Below, piece after piece: positions 8,617-15,917 of a DNA stretch of 38,748 bases. Every line of letters starts with the position of its first letter. The stretch's first letter is position 1. A program made the position numbers and the translations under genes. The notes beneath the pieces were generated by a model that saw only the letters and a list, made by a program, of their open reading frames with translations, had not been told where the DNA came from and did no database searches. Origin of the DNA: Bacteroidota bacterium (lineage in GTDB: Bacteria; Bacteroidota; Ignavibacteria; UBA10030; BY39); the NCBI GenBank assembly GCA_030017895.1, contig JASEGV010000025.1, positions 1 through 38,748 of the forward strand, read 5' to 3'.

Positions 8617-8963
8617 TTCAAGGCACCTTTCTTCCAAATGTAATAATACCCAAGCATCAAAATAAAAAGAAATACAAACATCTCAATAAATCCAAAAAGT
8701 CCTAACTGGCGGAAGTTAACTGCCCAAGGATACATGAAGACAATTTCGATGTCGAATATTATGAACAACATAGCGACAAGGAAAAATTTTACTGAAAAAC
8801 GTTCGTGGGCTGTTCGCACCGGCTCCATTCCGCTCTCGTAAGTTGTTTGTTTTTCTTCGGTAGGTTTTTTAGGACCGAACCATTCGTTCACTCTCGTCAT
8901 CACTAGTGCAAAGATAGTAGCAAACGTGAGGATTATTGCCAAAGGTATGTAATTATCCATCAT
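8607..8963 (-). CDS. nuoA: NADH-quinone oxidoreductase subunit A
   Basis: A small membrane subunit of complex I, 118 residues, with three predicted transmembrane helices: [15 protein letters not shown] near the N terminus, [18 protein letters not shown] in the middle and a C-terminal [15 protein letters not shown]. The hallmark is [18 protein letters not shown] with its acidic residues, preceded by YESGMEP. The reading frame is open to a TTG at 8990, but the tandem ATG ATG at 8963/8960 gives the normal N terminus. It is the first gene of the leftward nuoABCDEF operon and is divergent from the redox operon that starts at 9098. Confidence 0.94.
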   Translation of the reverse strand: MMDNYIPLAIILTFATIFALVMTRVNEWFGPKKPTEEKQTTYESGMEPVRTAHERFSVKFFLVAMLFIIFDIEIVFMYPWAVNFRQLGLFGFIEMFVFLFILMLGYYYIWKKGALKWD

Positions 8964-8989
8964 TTTGAGTTTTCTAATAATTTGCTTCA

Positions 8990-9018
8990 AATTTATTGAA
9001 ATTAAATTAGAAAATCAA
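8990..9018 (-). promoter_or_regulatory. Candidate sigma70-type promoter for nuo operon
   Basis: On the minus strand TTGATT (9018-9013) and TAAATT (8995-8990) are separated by exactly 17 bases and lie about 27 bp before the nuoA ATG. The surroundings are very AT-rich, so chance matches are likely. The -35 box overlaps the palindrome at 9015-9032. Confidence 0.35.
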
Positions 9019-9032
9019 ACTTTTAAGTTTGA
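9015..9032. promoter_or_regulatory. Perfect 18-bp palindrome between divergent operons
   Basis: TCAAACTT and AAGTTTGA flank TT, giving a perfect dyad between nuoA and the redox operon. It overlaps the putative nuo -35 element. It could be an operator for a dimeric regulator acting on both operons. No regulator gene is adjacent, and the role is inferred from position only. Confidence 0.35.
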
Positions 9033-9097
9033 ATCCTATCGAATTTCATTGCATCCAATTAAGTGAATTCAAAAAACCAAAAGAAAGGATTCAAAAA

Positions 9098-9307
9098 ATG
9101 ACTAAAAATATAGGAAGTATAGATAGAGTTTTAAGACTCATATTAGGTTTAGTATTATTAGGTTTGTATTTCTTCGGTCCACAAACAACCTGGGGACTCT
9201 TAGGTATTATTCCAATTATCACCGCTTTAATCGGTTGGTGCCCGGTTTATGTACCATTTAAAATATCAACAATCAAAAAATTAAATGAAAAAAAAGAAAG
9301 TAAATAA
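9098..9307 (+). CDS. DUF2892 (YgaP-like) inner-membrane protein
   Basis: A 69-residue protein of the DUF2892 family, the membrane part of YgaP-type sulfur-handling proteins. It starts [14 protein letters not shown], the family signature, and has two membrane segments (about residues 12-30 and 35-55) that end with [10 protein letters not shown]. The open frame reaches back to 9029, but the ATG at 9098, preceded by AAGAAAGG, gives the correct N terminus. It leads the rightward redox operon; thioredoxin begins 1 bp after its stop. DUF2892 proteins often accompany rhodanese, thioredoxin and other sulfur-trafficking genes, which agrees with this context. The molecular role is not known in detail. 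Confidence 0.88.
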   Translation: MTKNIGSIDRVLRLILGLVLLGLYFFGPQTTWGLLGIIPIITALIGWCPVYVPFKISTIKKLNEKKESK

Positions 9308-9308
9308 T

Positions 9309-9659
9309 ATGAATAAAAATATTTTAACAGCAACAGATCAAAATTTTCAAAAAGAAGTTTTACAATCTGAATTACCGGTGCTTGTAGATTTCTGGGCGCC
9401 GTGGTGTGGACCCTGCCGTATGGTAGCTCCCATGGTCGAACAATTAGCCGATGAGTATGCGGGCAAATTTAAAGTTGCCAAATTGAACACTGATGAAAAT
9501 AATGCAGTAGCGTCTAATTATGGAATTATGAGTATTCCAACTTTAGGAATATTTATGAACGGCAAATTAGTCGATGGTGTTGTGGGCTCTGTCCCTAAAC
9601 ATGTGTTAGCCGGTAAATTAGATGAGTATGTAACAAAAGCTAAAACAGCTGCCAACTAA
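9309..9659 (+). CDS. trxA: Thioredoxin
   Basis: A 116-residue cytoplasmic thioredoxin. The active site is WCGPC (Cys33, Cys36) within [16 protein letters not shown], and the cis-proline motif SIPTLGIF follows at about 76-83, so the fold is complete. Upstream in-frame codons inside the previous gene are excluded: the ATG at 9309 follows the DUF2892 stop directly and gives a canonical length. It would supply electrons to the membrane thiol relay (CcdA at 11354) and to other members of the operon. The first thirty residues lack a signal peptide. Confidence 0.93.
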   Translation: MNKNILTATDQNFQKEVLQSELPVLVDFWAPWCGPCRMVAPMVEQLADEYAGKFKVAKLNTDENNAVASNYGIMSIPTLGIFMNGKLVDGVVGSVPKHVLAGKLDEYVTKAKTAAN

Positions 9660-9671
9660 ATGGAGTTCATT

Positions 9672-10139
9672 ATGCACAATCAAAACAAACAGAACGGCCA
9701 GCTTCATTTACACCGGCGACGAAACTTTTCCCCTGCTCAAGAATTACTGCATCGGCTATATCCGGATTTGCCCGATTATAATTATGCTGATAGAGTCGAG
9801 AAAAAAAATGATGCCGATTGGATCCCCGATGTTGATATATCGGAAAACAGTAATTCACTCGATATTAATATAGATTTACCCGGCGTAGAAAAAGAACAGA
9901 TCAGTTTAAAAATTGAAAATAGCGTACTTGTTCTACAAGGTGAACGGCATTCAGAATTTACCAGCAAATCTGATCGGAATTATTGCTGCGAACGAAAATA
10001 TGGTAAGTTCATTCGATACATCGAACTCCCTGAATCCTTAAATTTGGATAGCGTGAACTCCGAATTCAAAAACGGAGTTTTAAAAATTGCATTCACAAAA
10101 ATATTAACAAATAAAAACAAGAATATTGATATTTTATAA
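9672..10139 (+). CDS. Small heat shock protein, Hsp20/alpha-crystallin family
   Basis: A 155-residue ATP-independent holdase chaperone. The alpha-crystallin domain spans roughly residues 45-145: PDVDISENSNSLDINIDLPGV opens it (as PDVDISENS and DINIDLPGVEKEQI), VLVLQGERH is the central strand and FKNGVLKIAF the A-x-x-x-n-GVL-type motif. An ATG at 9660 is possible. GGAG at 9662 with six-base spacing favours 9672. A chaperone within a thiol-redox operon suggests a response to oxidative or thiol stress, in which unfolding and disulfide stress coincide; this is inference. Confidence 0.88.
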   Translation: MHNQNKQNGQLHLHRRRNFSPAQELLHRLYPDLPDYNYADRVEKKNDADWIPDVDISENSNSLDINIDLPGVEKEQISLKIENSVLVLQGERHSEFTSKSDRNYCCERKYGKFIRYIELPESLNLDSVNSEFKNGVLKIAFTKILTNKNKNIDIL

Positions 10140-10174
10140 TTATGAATATTTTTGTAAATTGATAACGGAATAAT

Positions 10175-10837
10175 ATGACAATCATAAAAGAAAAAGATCG
10201 ACAAGAAATTAAAAAGAGGTTCGAAGAACTCGAAGGTAACGTTAGGTTATTGTTCTTCACACAAGAATTGGAGTGCCAATTCTGCCGCGAGACCGGACAG
10301 TTGCTTAGCGAGGTTGCGGAGTTATCCGATAAAATAAAACTCGAAACATACAATCTCGTTACCGACAGAGCGATTGCTGATAAATATAGCATAACCAAAA
10401 TACCGGCAACAGTTGTGATGAGCGACGAAAAAGATTACGGCATTCGTTATTTCGGTATTCCATCGGGTTACGAGTTTGCTTCTCTATTAGAATCTATAGA
10501 AATGGTTTCGACTGGTAAAACACAGTTGAGCGAAGGAGTAATAGAAAAAGTAAAACAAATCGACAAGCCGGTGCATATTCAAGTTTTCGTAACGCCGACT
10601 TGTCCCTACTGCCCCCCCGCTGTTCTTATGGGGCATGCATTAGCTCTGTTGAACGATAATATCAAAGCCGAAATGATAGAAGCTACTGAATTCCCTGAGT
10701 TAGCGAACAAGTATAATGTTCGTGGTGTCCCACGAATTGTAGTTAACGAAGACCAACACTTCGAGGGTGCACTCTCCGAACAGCAATACCTTGAAGAAAT
10801 TTTACAGGTAGTTGAATCACATTCATTACAAAACTAA
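10175..10837 (+). CDS. Double-thioredoxin-fold protein disulfide oxidoreductase (PDO/glutaredoxin-like)
   Basis: A 220-residue protein with two fused thioredoxin folds, like the PDO of thermophiles and the N-terminal domain of AhpF. The first fold has CQFC (Cys34-Cys37) with KIPATV as its cis-proline loop; the second has CPYC (Cys143-Cys146) in VTPTCPYCPP with GVPRIVV. Such proteins have disulfide reductase, oxidase and isomerase activity in the cytoplasm. No signal peptide. Preceded by 35 bp after hsp20 and followed by tlpA after 14 bp. The CPYC half is probably the dominant redox centre, as in characterised PDOs. Confidence 0.88.
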   Translation: MTIIKEKDRQEIKKRFEELEGNVRLLFFTQELECQFCRETGQLLSEVAELSDKIKLETYNLVTDRAIADKYSITKIPATVVMSDEKDYGIRYFGIPSGYEFASLLESIEMVSTGKTQLSEGVIEKVKQIDKPVHIQVFVTPTCPYCPPAVLMGHALALLNDNIKAEMIEATEFPELANKYNVRGVPRIVVNEDQHFEGALSEQQYLEEILQVVESHSLQN

Positions 10838-10851
10838 TAGGAATAATAAAA

Positions 10852-11328
10852 ATGAAATCAATTTTTGCTTATATAATATTAACTGTCTTGCTCATTTCCT
10901 TTACAGCATTTTCAAACAACAAAATTGCACCGAATTTTAATCTAACCGATTTGAACGGCAAGCAAGTGAAATTATCCGATTATAAAGGTAAAGTCGTGTT
11001 TTTAAATTTCTGGGCAACGTGGTGTCCACCCTGCAAAAAAGAAATCCCTGATTTCATCGAGTTGCAAAAGAAATATTCGAACCAAGAGTTCACTTTCATC
11101 GGCATAGCCCTTGACGATTACCAAAGCGTTGTTCGTTTTGTAAAAGATAATAAAATTAACTATCCTGTTGTTATTGGAGACGAAGCATTAGTCAAACAAT
11201 ACGGCAACATTCGTGGTATTCCGACTTCTTTTTTAGTTGGCAAAGATGGAAAAATAGTACAGCGTTACGAAGGTTTTCGGACGAAGGAAGTATTCGAAAA
11301 AGATATTAAATTTCAAATTCAAAAATAA
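10852..11328 (+). CDS. TlpA/ResA-like periplasmic thiol-disulfide oxidoreductase
   Basis: A 158-residue exported thioredoxin-like protein. The first 22 residues form a signal peptide or membrane anchor (IFAYIILTVLLISFTAF). The AhpC-TSA/redoxin fold follows with APNFNLTDLNGK and the active site WCPPC (Cys58, Cys61), and RGIPTSFLV is the cis-proline loop. Members reduce disulfides on the outer face of the membrane, for instance in cytochrome c maturation, fed by CcdA. The ccdA gene lies 25 bp downstream, which fits a membrane relay of thioredoxin to CcdA to TlpA. Confidence 0.9.
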   Translation: MKSIFAYIILTVLLISFTAFSNNKIAPNFNLTDLNGKQVKLSDYKGKVVFLNFWATWCPPCKKEIPDFIELQKKYSNQEFTFIGIALDDYQSVVRFVKDNKINYPVVIGDEALVKQYGNIRGIPTSFLVGKDGKIVQRYEGFRTKEVFEKDIKFQIQK

Positions 11329-11353
11329 AAATCACTAACTAATAATTTAACTT

Positions 11354-12085
11354 ATGGAATCAGTAGGTATTTTTACAGCTTTTCTTTTCGGACTCCTCTC
11401 GTTCGCTTCACCCTGTGTGCTGCCGATTATTCCGGGATATCTTTCTTTTATTTCCGGGCTTTCTCTCGATCAGATGCAGTCGGGAAACAAAAAAGAGAAC
11501 ATGAAAAAGATTTTAACCAACTCGGTTTTTTTCGTTCTTGGCTTTTCAACAGTCTTCATTGCACTTGGTGCCTCGGCTACATTCATCGGACAATTTCTGT
11601 TATCTAATTTAGATATAGCAGGCAAAATAGCAGGCGTTTTTTTGATACTTTTAGGCATTCATCTTACCGGAATATTTAAATTAAAATTCCTTCAATTCGA
11701 AAAGCGTATTCATACAAATAAAAAATCCTTTGGTGTCATCGGGTCGTTCCTGGTTGGATTAGCTTTCGCATTTGGTTGGACTCCTTGCATAGGTCCGATA
11801 CTAGCCGGCATTTTAACTATTGCAAGTCAGCAGGAAACTGTATATCAGGGAATCGGATTATTAACTGCATATTCACTCGGATTGGGGATTCCGTTTTTAA
11901 TTGCTGCCCTCAGTATAAATGCATTCTTTTCAGTTTTTCACAAGGTTAAACGTTACTTCCGTGTTATTGAAATCGTGAGTGGTGGTTTGTTAGTGTTGGT
12001 TGGAATTCTGATGGTAACCGGTTCGTTAGCTGTTATTGCGAGTTACTTAACACGGTGGCTGCCGTTCTTAGGTGATCTCGGATGA
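11354..12085 (+). CDS. ccdA: CcdA-type thiol transporter (DsbD transmembrane family)
   Basis: A 243-residue integral membrane protein with six predicted helices, the minimal DsbD-like unit that moves electrons from cytoplasmic thioredoxin to periplasmic TlpA-like proteins. The two redox cysteines are visible: Cys21 in FASPCVLPIIPGYL and Cys145 in FGWTPCIGPILAG, each at the expected position in its three-helix repeat. Length matches CcdA. The stop codon overlaps the ATG of the following 53-residue mini gene (ATGA), so the two are coupled. Together with trxA and tlpA it forms a complete cytoplasm-to-periplasm thiol relay. Confidence 0.92.
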   Translation: MESVGIFTAFLFGLLSFASPCVLPIIPGYLSFISGLSLDQMQSGNKKENMKKILTNSVFFVLGFSTVFIALGASATFIGQFLLSNLDIAGKIAGVFLILLGIHLTGIFKLKFLQFEKRIHTNKKSFGVIGSFLVGLAFAFGWTPCIGPILAGILTIASQQETVYQGIGLLTAYSLGLGIPFLIAALSINAFFSVFHKVKRYFRVIEIVSGGLLVLVGILMVTGSLAVIASYLTRWLPFLGDLG

Positions 12086-12243
12086 TTGCATACGGAATAA
12101 TTGGAGCAGCGGTTGGTGCAGCGGCAGGTTTTTTTATCGGAAAATATTTTAGTAAGATTGGCGGTTTCTGTCCAATACTTTGTAAACCAAAAGTAAGTAC
12201 AATTTATTTTGCAGTAATTGGTTTTCTAATAGGATATAAATAA
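12082..12243 (+). CDS. 53-residue Cys-containing mini membrane protein
   Basis: A small gene overlapping the ccdA stop by ATGA and ending 19 bp before osmC. The product is a hydrophobic hairpin: a Gly/Ala-rich helix (IIGAAVGAAAGFFIG, residues 6-20), a loop with Cys30 and Cys34 (GFCPILCKP), and a second helix (TIYFAVIGFLIGY). The loop and second helix align with the DUF6132-like protein at 13180: GFCPI...KPKVST-Y-VIGFLI against GTCPI...NPLISTLY-VVGLLFI. The two therefore look like paralogues within one operon. Function unknown; proximity to CcdA suggests a membrane thiol role. Confidence 0.72.
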   Translation: MIAYGIIGAAVGAAAGFFIGKYFSKIGGFCPILCKPKVSTIYFAVIGFLIGYK

Positions 12244-12262
12244 ACAAAAAGAGAGAAACACA

Positions 12263-12694
12263 ATGGCAACCAAAAAAGCTATCGTAAAAAACATTCAAGG
12301 TGTAACCTTTTTAGGCAAAGCCGATTCAAACCACTGGGTAACTATGGATGGTCCCGAAGATTTCGGCGGAAGTAATGCCGGAACACGTCCTAAGGAGTTA
12401 ATCCTGCTTGCGCTCGGTGGGTGCACCGGAAGCGATGTAGCAGCAATTTTACGGAAAAAACGAACTAACCTGAAAAATTTTTTTATGAACATCGAAGCTG
12501 AAGTATCGGATGAGCATCCACAGGTTTACACAAAGATTAATTTAGAATATGTTTTTGAAGGCAAAGCGATTGAGCCGAAAGATGTTGAACGTGCTATCGA
12601 GCTTTCGCTTTCAAAATACTGTTCCGTTACTCACATGCTTCGTAAGTCAGTAGAAATTAACCATACTTATAAAATTGTAGAACTAACAGATTGA
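12263..12694 (+). CDS. OsmC/Ohr family protein
   Basis: A 143-residue alpha/beta protein of the OsmC family, whose members use two cysteines to reduce organic hydroperoxides or to handle reactive sulfur. Conserved Cys54 in LALGGCTGSDVA and Cys120 in LSKYCSVTHML are both present, as is the central PKELILLALGGC helix. It is of the YhfA-like OsmC subgroup by general pattern rather than Ohr. The start ATG is 19 bp after the mini membrane gene. Its stop overlaps the TTG start of the next gene. Its presence agrees with a peroxide/thiol-stress function for the operon. Confidence 0.88.
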   Translation: MATKKAIVKNIQGVTFLGKADSNHWVTMDGPEDFGGSNAGTRPKELILLALGGCTGSDVAAILRKKRTNLKNFFMNIEAEVSDEHPQVYTKINLEYVFEGKAIEPKDVERAIELSLSKYCSVTHMLRKSVEINHTYKIVELTD

Positions 12695-12912
12695 TAAAGA
12701 TAAAAAAGAATATTTCTATAGAAGAATTAGTAATATTACTCCCAGAATCGGTCAGTTATTTGATGCGTAAGGGAATAAAATGTTTAGCATGCGGTGATCC
12801 GATTTGGAGGACTTTAGAATCTGCTTCGAAGGAAAAAGGTTTCAACGAACAAGCGATAGAAGAATTTGTAAAAGATTTAAATAATTTAAAAGCAATTAAA
12901 GTTAAAAATTAA
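12691..12912 (+). CDS. DUF1858 domain protein
   Basis: A 73-residue cytoplasmic protein of the DUF1858 family, a small helical domain found alone or fused to hybrid-cluster or other redox proteins. ITIEEL-type opening, here ISIEELVILLPESV, and the family core GIKCLACGDPIWRTLE with Cys31 and Cys34 are seen. The start is TTG, overlapping the osmC stop by four bases, which implies coupled translation. The CxxC pair could bind metal or form a disulfide. Function is not established; the family often sits beside OsmC and sulfur-carrier genes. Confidence 0.85.
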   Translation: MIKIKKNISIEELVILLPESVSYLMRKGIKCLACGDPIWRTLESASKEKGFNEQAIEEFVKDLNNLKAIKVKN

Positions 12913-12937
12913 AAATACAGAAGAAGGAATTCATTCA

Positions 12938-13171
12938 ATGCCAGTTTACGATTACAGGTGTACAAAATGCGAAAAGACTTACGATATTTTTCATAAAGGT
13001 TCCGAAATACTCGATAACGTCGTTTGCCCGAAATGCAGCAGCACGGAATTTAAAAAATTATTTTCTGCCCCAATGGTAAAAATGGGTTCTTCCGATTCTT
13101 CGTGCGACACTTGTCCAGCTGATTCAGCTCCTTCGTACGGCGGTTGCTCAAGCGGAATGTGCGGATTGTAA
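12938..13171 (+). CDS. FmdB-type zinc ribbon protein
   Basis: A 77-residue protein of the FmdB/CxxC_CxxC_SSSS regulatory family. It begins MPVYDYRCTKCEKTYDIFH and has the zinc-binding pairs Cys8/Cys11 and Cys30/Cys33 (VCPKC). The Cys- and Ser-rich tail holds four more cysteines (56, 59, 70, 75), common in this family. Upstream, AGAAGGAATT gives a ribosome site. It may be a small metal sensor or regulator; FmdB itself was named from a formamidase operon, so no function should be inferred from the name. Confidence 0.87.
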   Translation: MPVYDYRCTKCEKTYDIFHKGSEILDNVVCPKCSSTEFKKLFSAPMVKMGSSDSSCDTCPADSAPSYGGCSSGMCGL

Positions 13172-13179
13172 GAATTAAG

Positions 13180-13395
13180 ATGAAAAAATTAATTCAAAAT
13201 TTGAAGGCTAATACATGGCTATTGCGAATCGGACTTCCCGTTCTCGGTGCACTCGGTGGTTATGCTTATTATCATTTCATCGGCTGTTACTCAGGAACTT
13301 GTCCGATTACAAGCAATCCATTAATTAGTACACTTTATGGTGGGGTTGTCGGTTTACTTTTTATACCACGCAAGAAAAAGCAACAGCCAATATAA
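13180..13395 (+). CDS. DUF6132-like small membrane protein
   Basis: A 71-residue membrane protein with two short hydrophobic segments (about 14-32 and 49-63) flanking a Cys-containing loop, FIGCYSGTCPITSNP (Cys36, Cys41). The C terminus is basic (RKKKQ), so both ends are likely cytoplasmic and the cysteines periplasmic. The start is ATG 13180, 8 bp after the zinc-ribbon stop; longer frames would run into that gene. Its loop and second helix resemble the mini protein at 12082, suggesting duplication. Similar proteins accompany thioredoxins in Bacteroidota; the function is unknown. Confidence 0.78.
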   Translation: MKKLIQNLKANTWLLRIGLPVLGALGGYAYYHFIGCYSGTCPITSNPLISTLYGGVVGLLFIPRKKKQQPI

Positions 13396-13398
13396 AAA

Positions 13399-13785
13399 AT
13401 GGATATTGTTTTAATAATCGTTGTAAACATTGTTTTACTTTTTATAGTTTTACAATTTCTTATGATACGTAAATCTAAATCGCAAAAAGGAAAGCTCATC
13501 GACAATGTTGACGGAGTGATCGGAGAAGCTATTAGCAAACATCAAAATCTATTAATTTATTTTTGGGGTCCCGGTTGCGCGGCTTGTCGACCCCAAACTA
13601 AAATTATTGATGACCTAAGACGAACGAATGATAACATACTCTCTTTTGATATTGCGAAGGAGCTAACCACTACGCGTAAATTAGGTATTATGGCAACTCC
13701 AACAATCTTAGTTATAAAAGATAAAGTAATCGAAGAAGTGTTGATTGGGGCTCAAAAAGCTGAGAAACTGCGAAAGTATTTATAA
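13399..13785 (+). CDS. Membrane-anchored thioredoxin-like protein
   Basis: A 128-residue protein with an N-terminal membrane helix (IVLIIVVNIVLLFIVLQFL, about 3-22) followed by a thioredoxin fold. The active site is PGCAACRP (Cys60, Cys63), non-standard against CGPC, and ATPTILVI is the cis-proline loop. The Arg/Lys-rich stretch after the helix (RKSKSQKGK) predicts that the redox domain faces the cytoplasm, so it may be a membrane-tethered reductant for CcdA-like or DUF6132-like partners rather than a periplasmic enzyme. Starts 3 bp after the DUF6132-like gene. Confidence 0.85.
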   Translation: MDIVLIIVVNIVLLFIVLQFLMIRKSKSQKGKLIDNVDGVIGEAISKHQNLLIYFWGPGCAACRPQTKIIDDLRRTNDNILSFDIAKELTTTRKLGIMATPTILVIKDKVIEEVLIGAQKAEKLRKYL

Positions 13786-13796
13786 TGGAATAGTGG

Positions 13797-14186
13797 ATGA
13801 GTATGCAATTAGGAATTACAAAACAAGTAGATTTATCGTTTGATGAAGCGATTAAGAAGGTTACTGATGAATTGCAGAAGGAAGGATTCGGTGTTCTAAC
13901 AACGATCGATGTTAAAGAAACAATTCAACAAAAGCTCAATCTAAATTTCCGGAAATATACAATCCTTGGTGCATGCAATCCTACCTTTGCGCATCAAGCT
14001 CTTGAAATTGATGACAGCATCGGATTGCTGTTACCTTGCAATATAGTTATTCAAGAAAAATCGGGTAAAACCGAAATCTCGATATTCAATCCCTCGCTTA
14101 TCACAAACTTTTTTCAGGACGATCATTTTGAAAAAATGTCAGTAGAATTACGGGGACTGATCAACAGAGTTCTTCAGCACTTATGA
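13797..14186 (+). CDS. DUF302 family protein
   Basis: A 129-residue cytoplasmic protein of the DUF302 family. The characteristic pattern is SFDEAIKKVTDELQKEGFGVLTTIDV followed by YTILGACNPTFAHQAL and IGLLLPCNIVI, seen here at residues 14-39, 59-74 and 80-90. Structures of the family show a TBP-like fold. Two conserved cysteines, in GACNP and LLPCN, are present. It is common next to thioredoxin, OsmC or sulfur-oxidation genes; biochemical function is unknown. It closes the redox operon. ATG 13797 and ATG 13803 are both possible starts. Confidence 0.87.
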   Translation: MSMQLGITKQVDLSFDEAIKKVTDELQKEGFGVLTTIDVKETIQQKLNLNFRKYTILGACNPTFAHQALEIDDSIGLLLPCNIVIQEKSGKTEISIFNPSLITNFFQDDHFEKMSVELRGLINRVLQHL

Positions 14187-14613
14187 TATTCTTAATGTAG
14201 GCAGATCAGCTTGCTCGTCTTTGGCTGGTTTTCTCGACCGATAAAACGGGAGCCGATTCTCTCTACGAGAACGTAGTCCGTCCACCTACGAATACTATCT
14301 AATCCGATAGTAACCCATCCTAGCACGACCGATTCGGATTTGTTCCACAATCCACATCTCGGGAATGTATCTTGAACTTGGAAGCCGATTTCCATTATTG
14401 TCTGTTTCATCCCATGTAAAAAAACTATTGTACTGTCAACTTTTTTAAACGACAGTAAACCCTGCAGGATTAATGACTACCTCATCCTTATTGATTATAA
14501 GTATTTTGGCTGGCATCGATGATTATAGAAATTTCAGGATTCTCTGATAGTGGCGAAACAACTAAATCCGTTTTCTTGCAGATTGTAACCCAGAGTGCAA
14601 ATAAGCAGACAAA
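14187..14613. other. 427-bp gap, possible degenerate transposase traces
   Basis: No intact gene is supported here. A leftward frame at 14192-14410 is open for 72 codons but resembles nothing I recognise. A rightward stretch at 14473-14547 reads SLLIISILAGIDDYRNF, loosely similar to the N-terminal region of ISAs1-type transposases (ISTILAGIDD-like), then stops. This may be eroded mobile DNA at the junction of the redox operon and the leftward outer-membrane gene block. The identification is weak. Confidence 0.25.
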
Positions 14614-15897
14614 TTAAAAATTATAAATAATCATTAGCCGATTAAATATTGGATTTAAATCGGTTTGTTGTATTCCAGCAAAACCGGAGAACAACAAATG
14701 ATTTTGGCTCCCATAATTAAAATTATAAATCAAATTAAAATTATCAAAGTTATATTCTAATCCTGTCGTTATAGTCGGAATAAAAGTACTATGTGAAGGT
14801 TTAATATAATATTTTACGGTATCATACTTACCTTCATAATTACCTTGGTACTTGTAATATTCAAATCCAAATCGACATTGCAATTCGTCAGTTAGATTAA
14901 CCTGAACACCCGATTTTAAACTCCAGTTCATAAATGTGTATTTAGATTTTTGATAATAAGAACCATACTCCTTTGGTTTATACTCATATATCAACCAAGC
15001 GGGTTCGATTGAAACTTCTGAAGCTAACATTATCACACCCGATTGGAAAATTCCACCAACTCCAAATTTTAGACTATATCCATCATAGGGGTCCATCTTT
15101 TTTTTATCTAAAGTGAATGTCCCGCCTATCAGGAGTGCATCATTTAATTTATGCTTATAGTCAGATTGGAATACCCAACCTTTTGTCATATCAAAAAATA
15201 ATAATTCTCTTTCCGATTGATAAAAACTCAACAACAGAGACAATTTATCAACATCATTTATTTTCATGTTTAAACCTCCCCGAACGATCAAATCATCAGT
15301 TTTACTGTGTTCATCAGGGTTTACAAAGTTTGTGGATTTTTCTTTGAAGGTATTTTTATCCACTCCTAATCCAAATGAAACCCAATCGCTAAATTCGTAC
15401 GACATAAAGGCAGCAAACGGATAACCCGTTTCTTTTGATTCAAATTTATAGACATTTCTCTGATAGCCTTCTTCAACCTGCTCCGATTTAAATTCGGTCG
15501 ATTGATAAGATATCTTACCTCCGATTAAAAACCTATCAAGTCTAAATATCCCCCCGATTGGACTTGATAAATGTGTATAACGCTGTTCATTGTGTGTAAT
15601 ATTGTAAAGCGATGGAGACAGTCGCTGTTCAAACTCGTTCTTCACCAATGTATGCGAAAGAGATAAAATTGTAAGATTATTTTTGATGAGATTACTTTTG
15701 GCTGGATTTATGAAAACATCCCGAATCGGATCATCTACAATGAATGCCAGACGACCCATCCCATCAGACCTTGAATTAATATCGAATGTCGGTTTAATTT
15801 GTAGGAAGGGAAATAATGATAGCTCGATGAACTGGGCATTAAGAATGTTACTGACTAACATTAAATTTAGAAATAAAATAAACATACGTCGTTGCAT
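14614..15897 (-). CDS. Outer-membrane beta-barrel protein, PorV/UPF0164-like
   Basis: A 427-residue exported protein with a signal peptide (MFILFLNLMLVSNILNAQ) followed by many alternating amphipathic strands rich in Tyr, Phe and Ser, ending LNPIFNRLMIIYNF with a C-terminal aromatic, as outer-membrane barrels do. The stretch IVDDPIRDVFINPA (about 52-65) is shared in pattern with the protein at 30087 and recalls PorV/FadL-like barrel proteins of Bacteroidota. Last gene of the leftward OMP-aroK-OMP group, 20 bp after aroK. No enzymatic motif seen; transport or secretion support is possible. Confidence 0.68.
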   Translation of the reverse strand: MQRRMFILFLNLMLVSNILNAQFIELSLFPFLQIKPTFDINSRSDGMGRLAFIVDDPIRDVFINPAKSNLIKNNLTILSLSHTLVKNEFEQRLSPSLYNITHNEQRYTHLSSPIGGIFRLDRFLIGGKISYQSTEFKSEQVEEGYQRNVYKFESKETGYPFAAFMSYEFSDWVSFGLGVDKNTFKEKSTNFVNPDEHSKTDDLIVRGGLNMKINDVDKLSLLLSFYQSERELLFFDMTKGWVFQSDYKHKLNDALLIGGTFTLDKKKMDPYDGYSLKFGVGGIFQSGVIMLASEVSIEPAWLIYEYKPKEYGSYYQKSKYTFMNWSLKSGVQVNLTDELQCRFGFEYYKYQGNYEGKYDTVKYYIKPSHSTFIPTITTGLEYNFDNFNLIYNFNYGSQNHLLFSGFAGIQQTDLNPIFNRLMIIYNF

Positions 15898-15917
15898 AAA
15901 TTACACCATTTTTGTTA

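Noticed and set aside
9029-9097. N-terminal extension of the DUF2892 gene back to 9029
   Set aside because: The added residues are not membrane or DUF2892-like, overlap the palindrome region, and the ATG at 9098 has a good AAGAAAGG site.
14192-14410. Leftward 72-codon frame after DUF302
   Set aside because: No domain, no ribosome site and no similarity that I recognise; probably chance or eroded mobile DNA.
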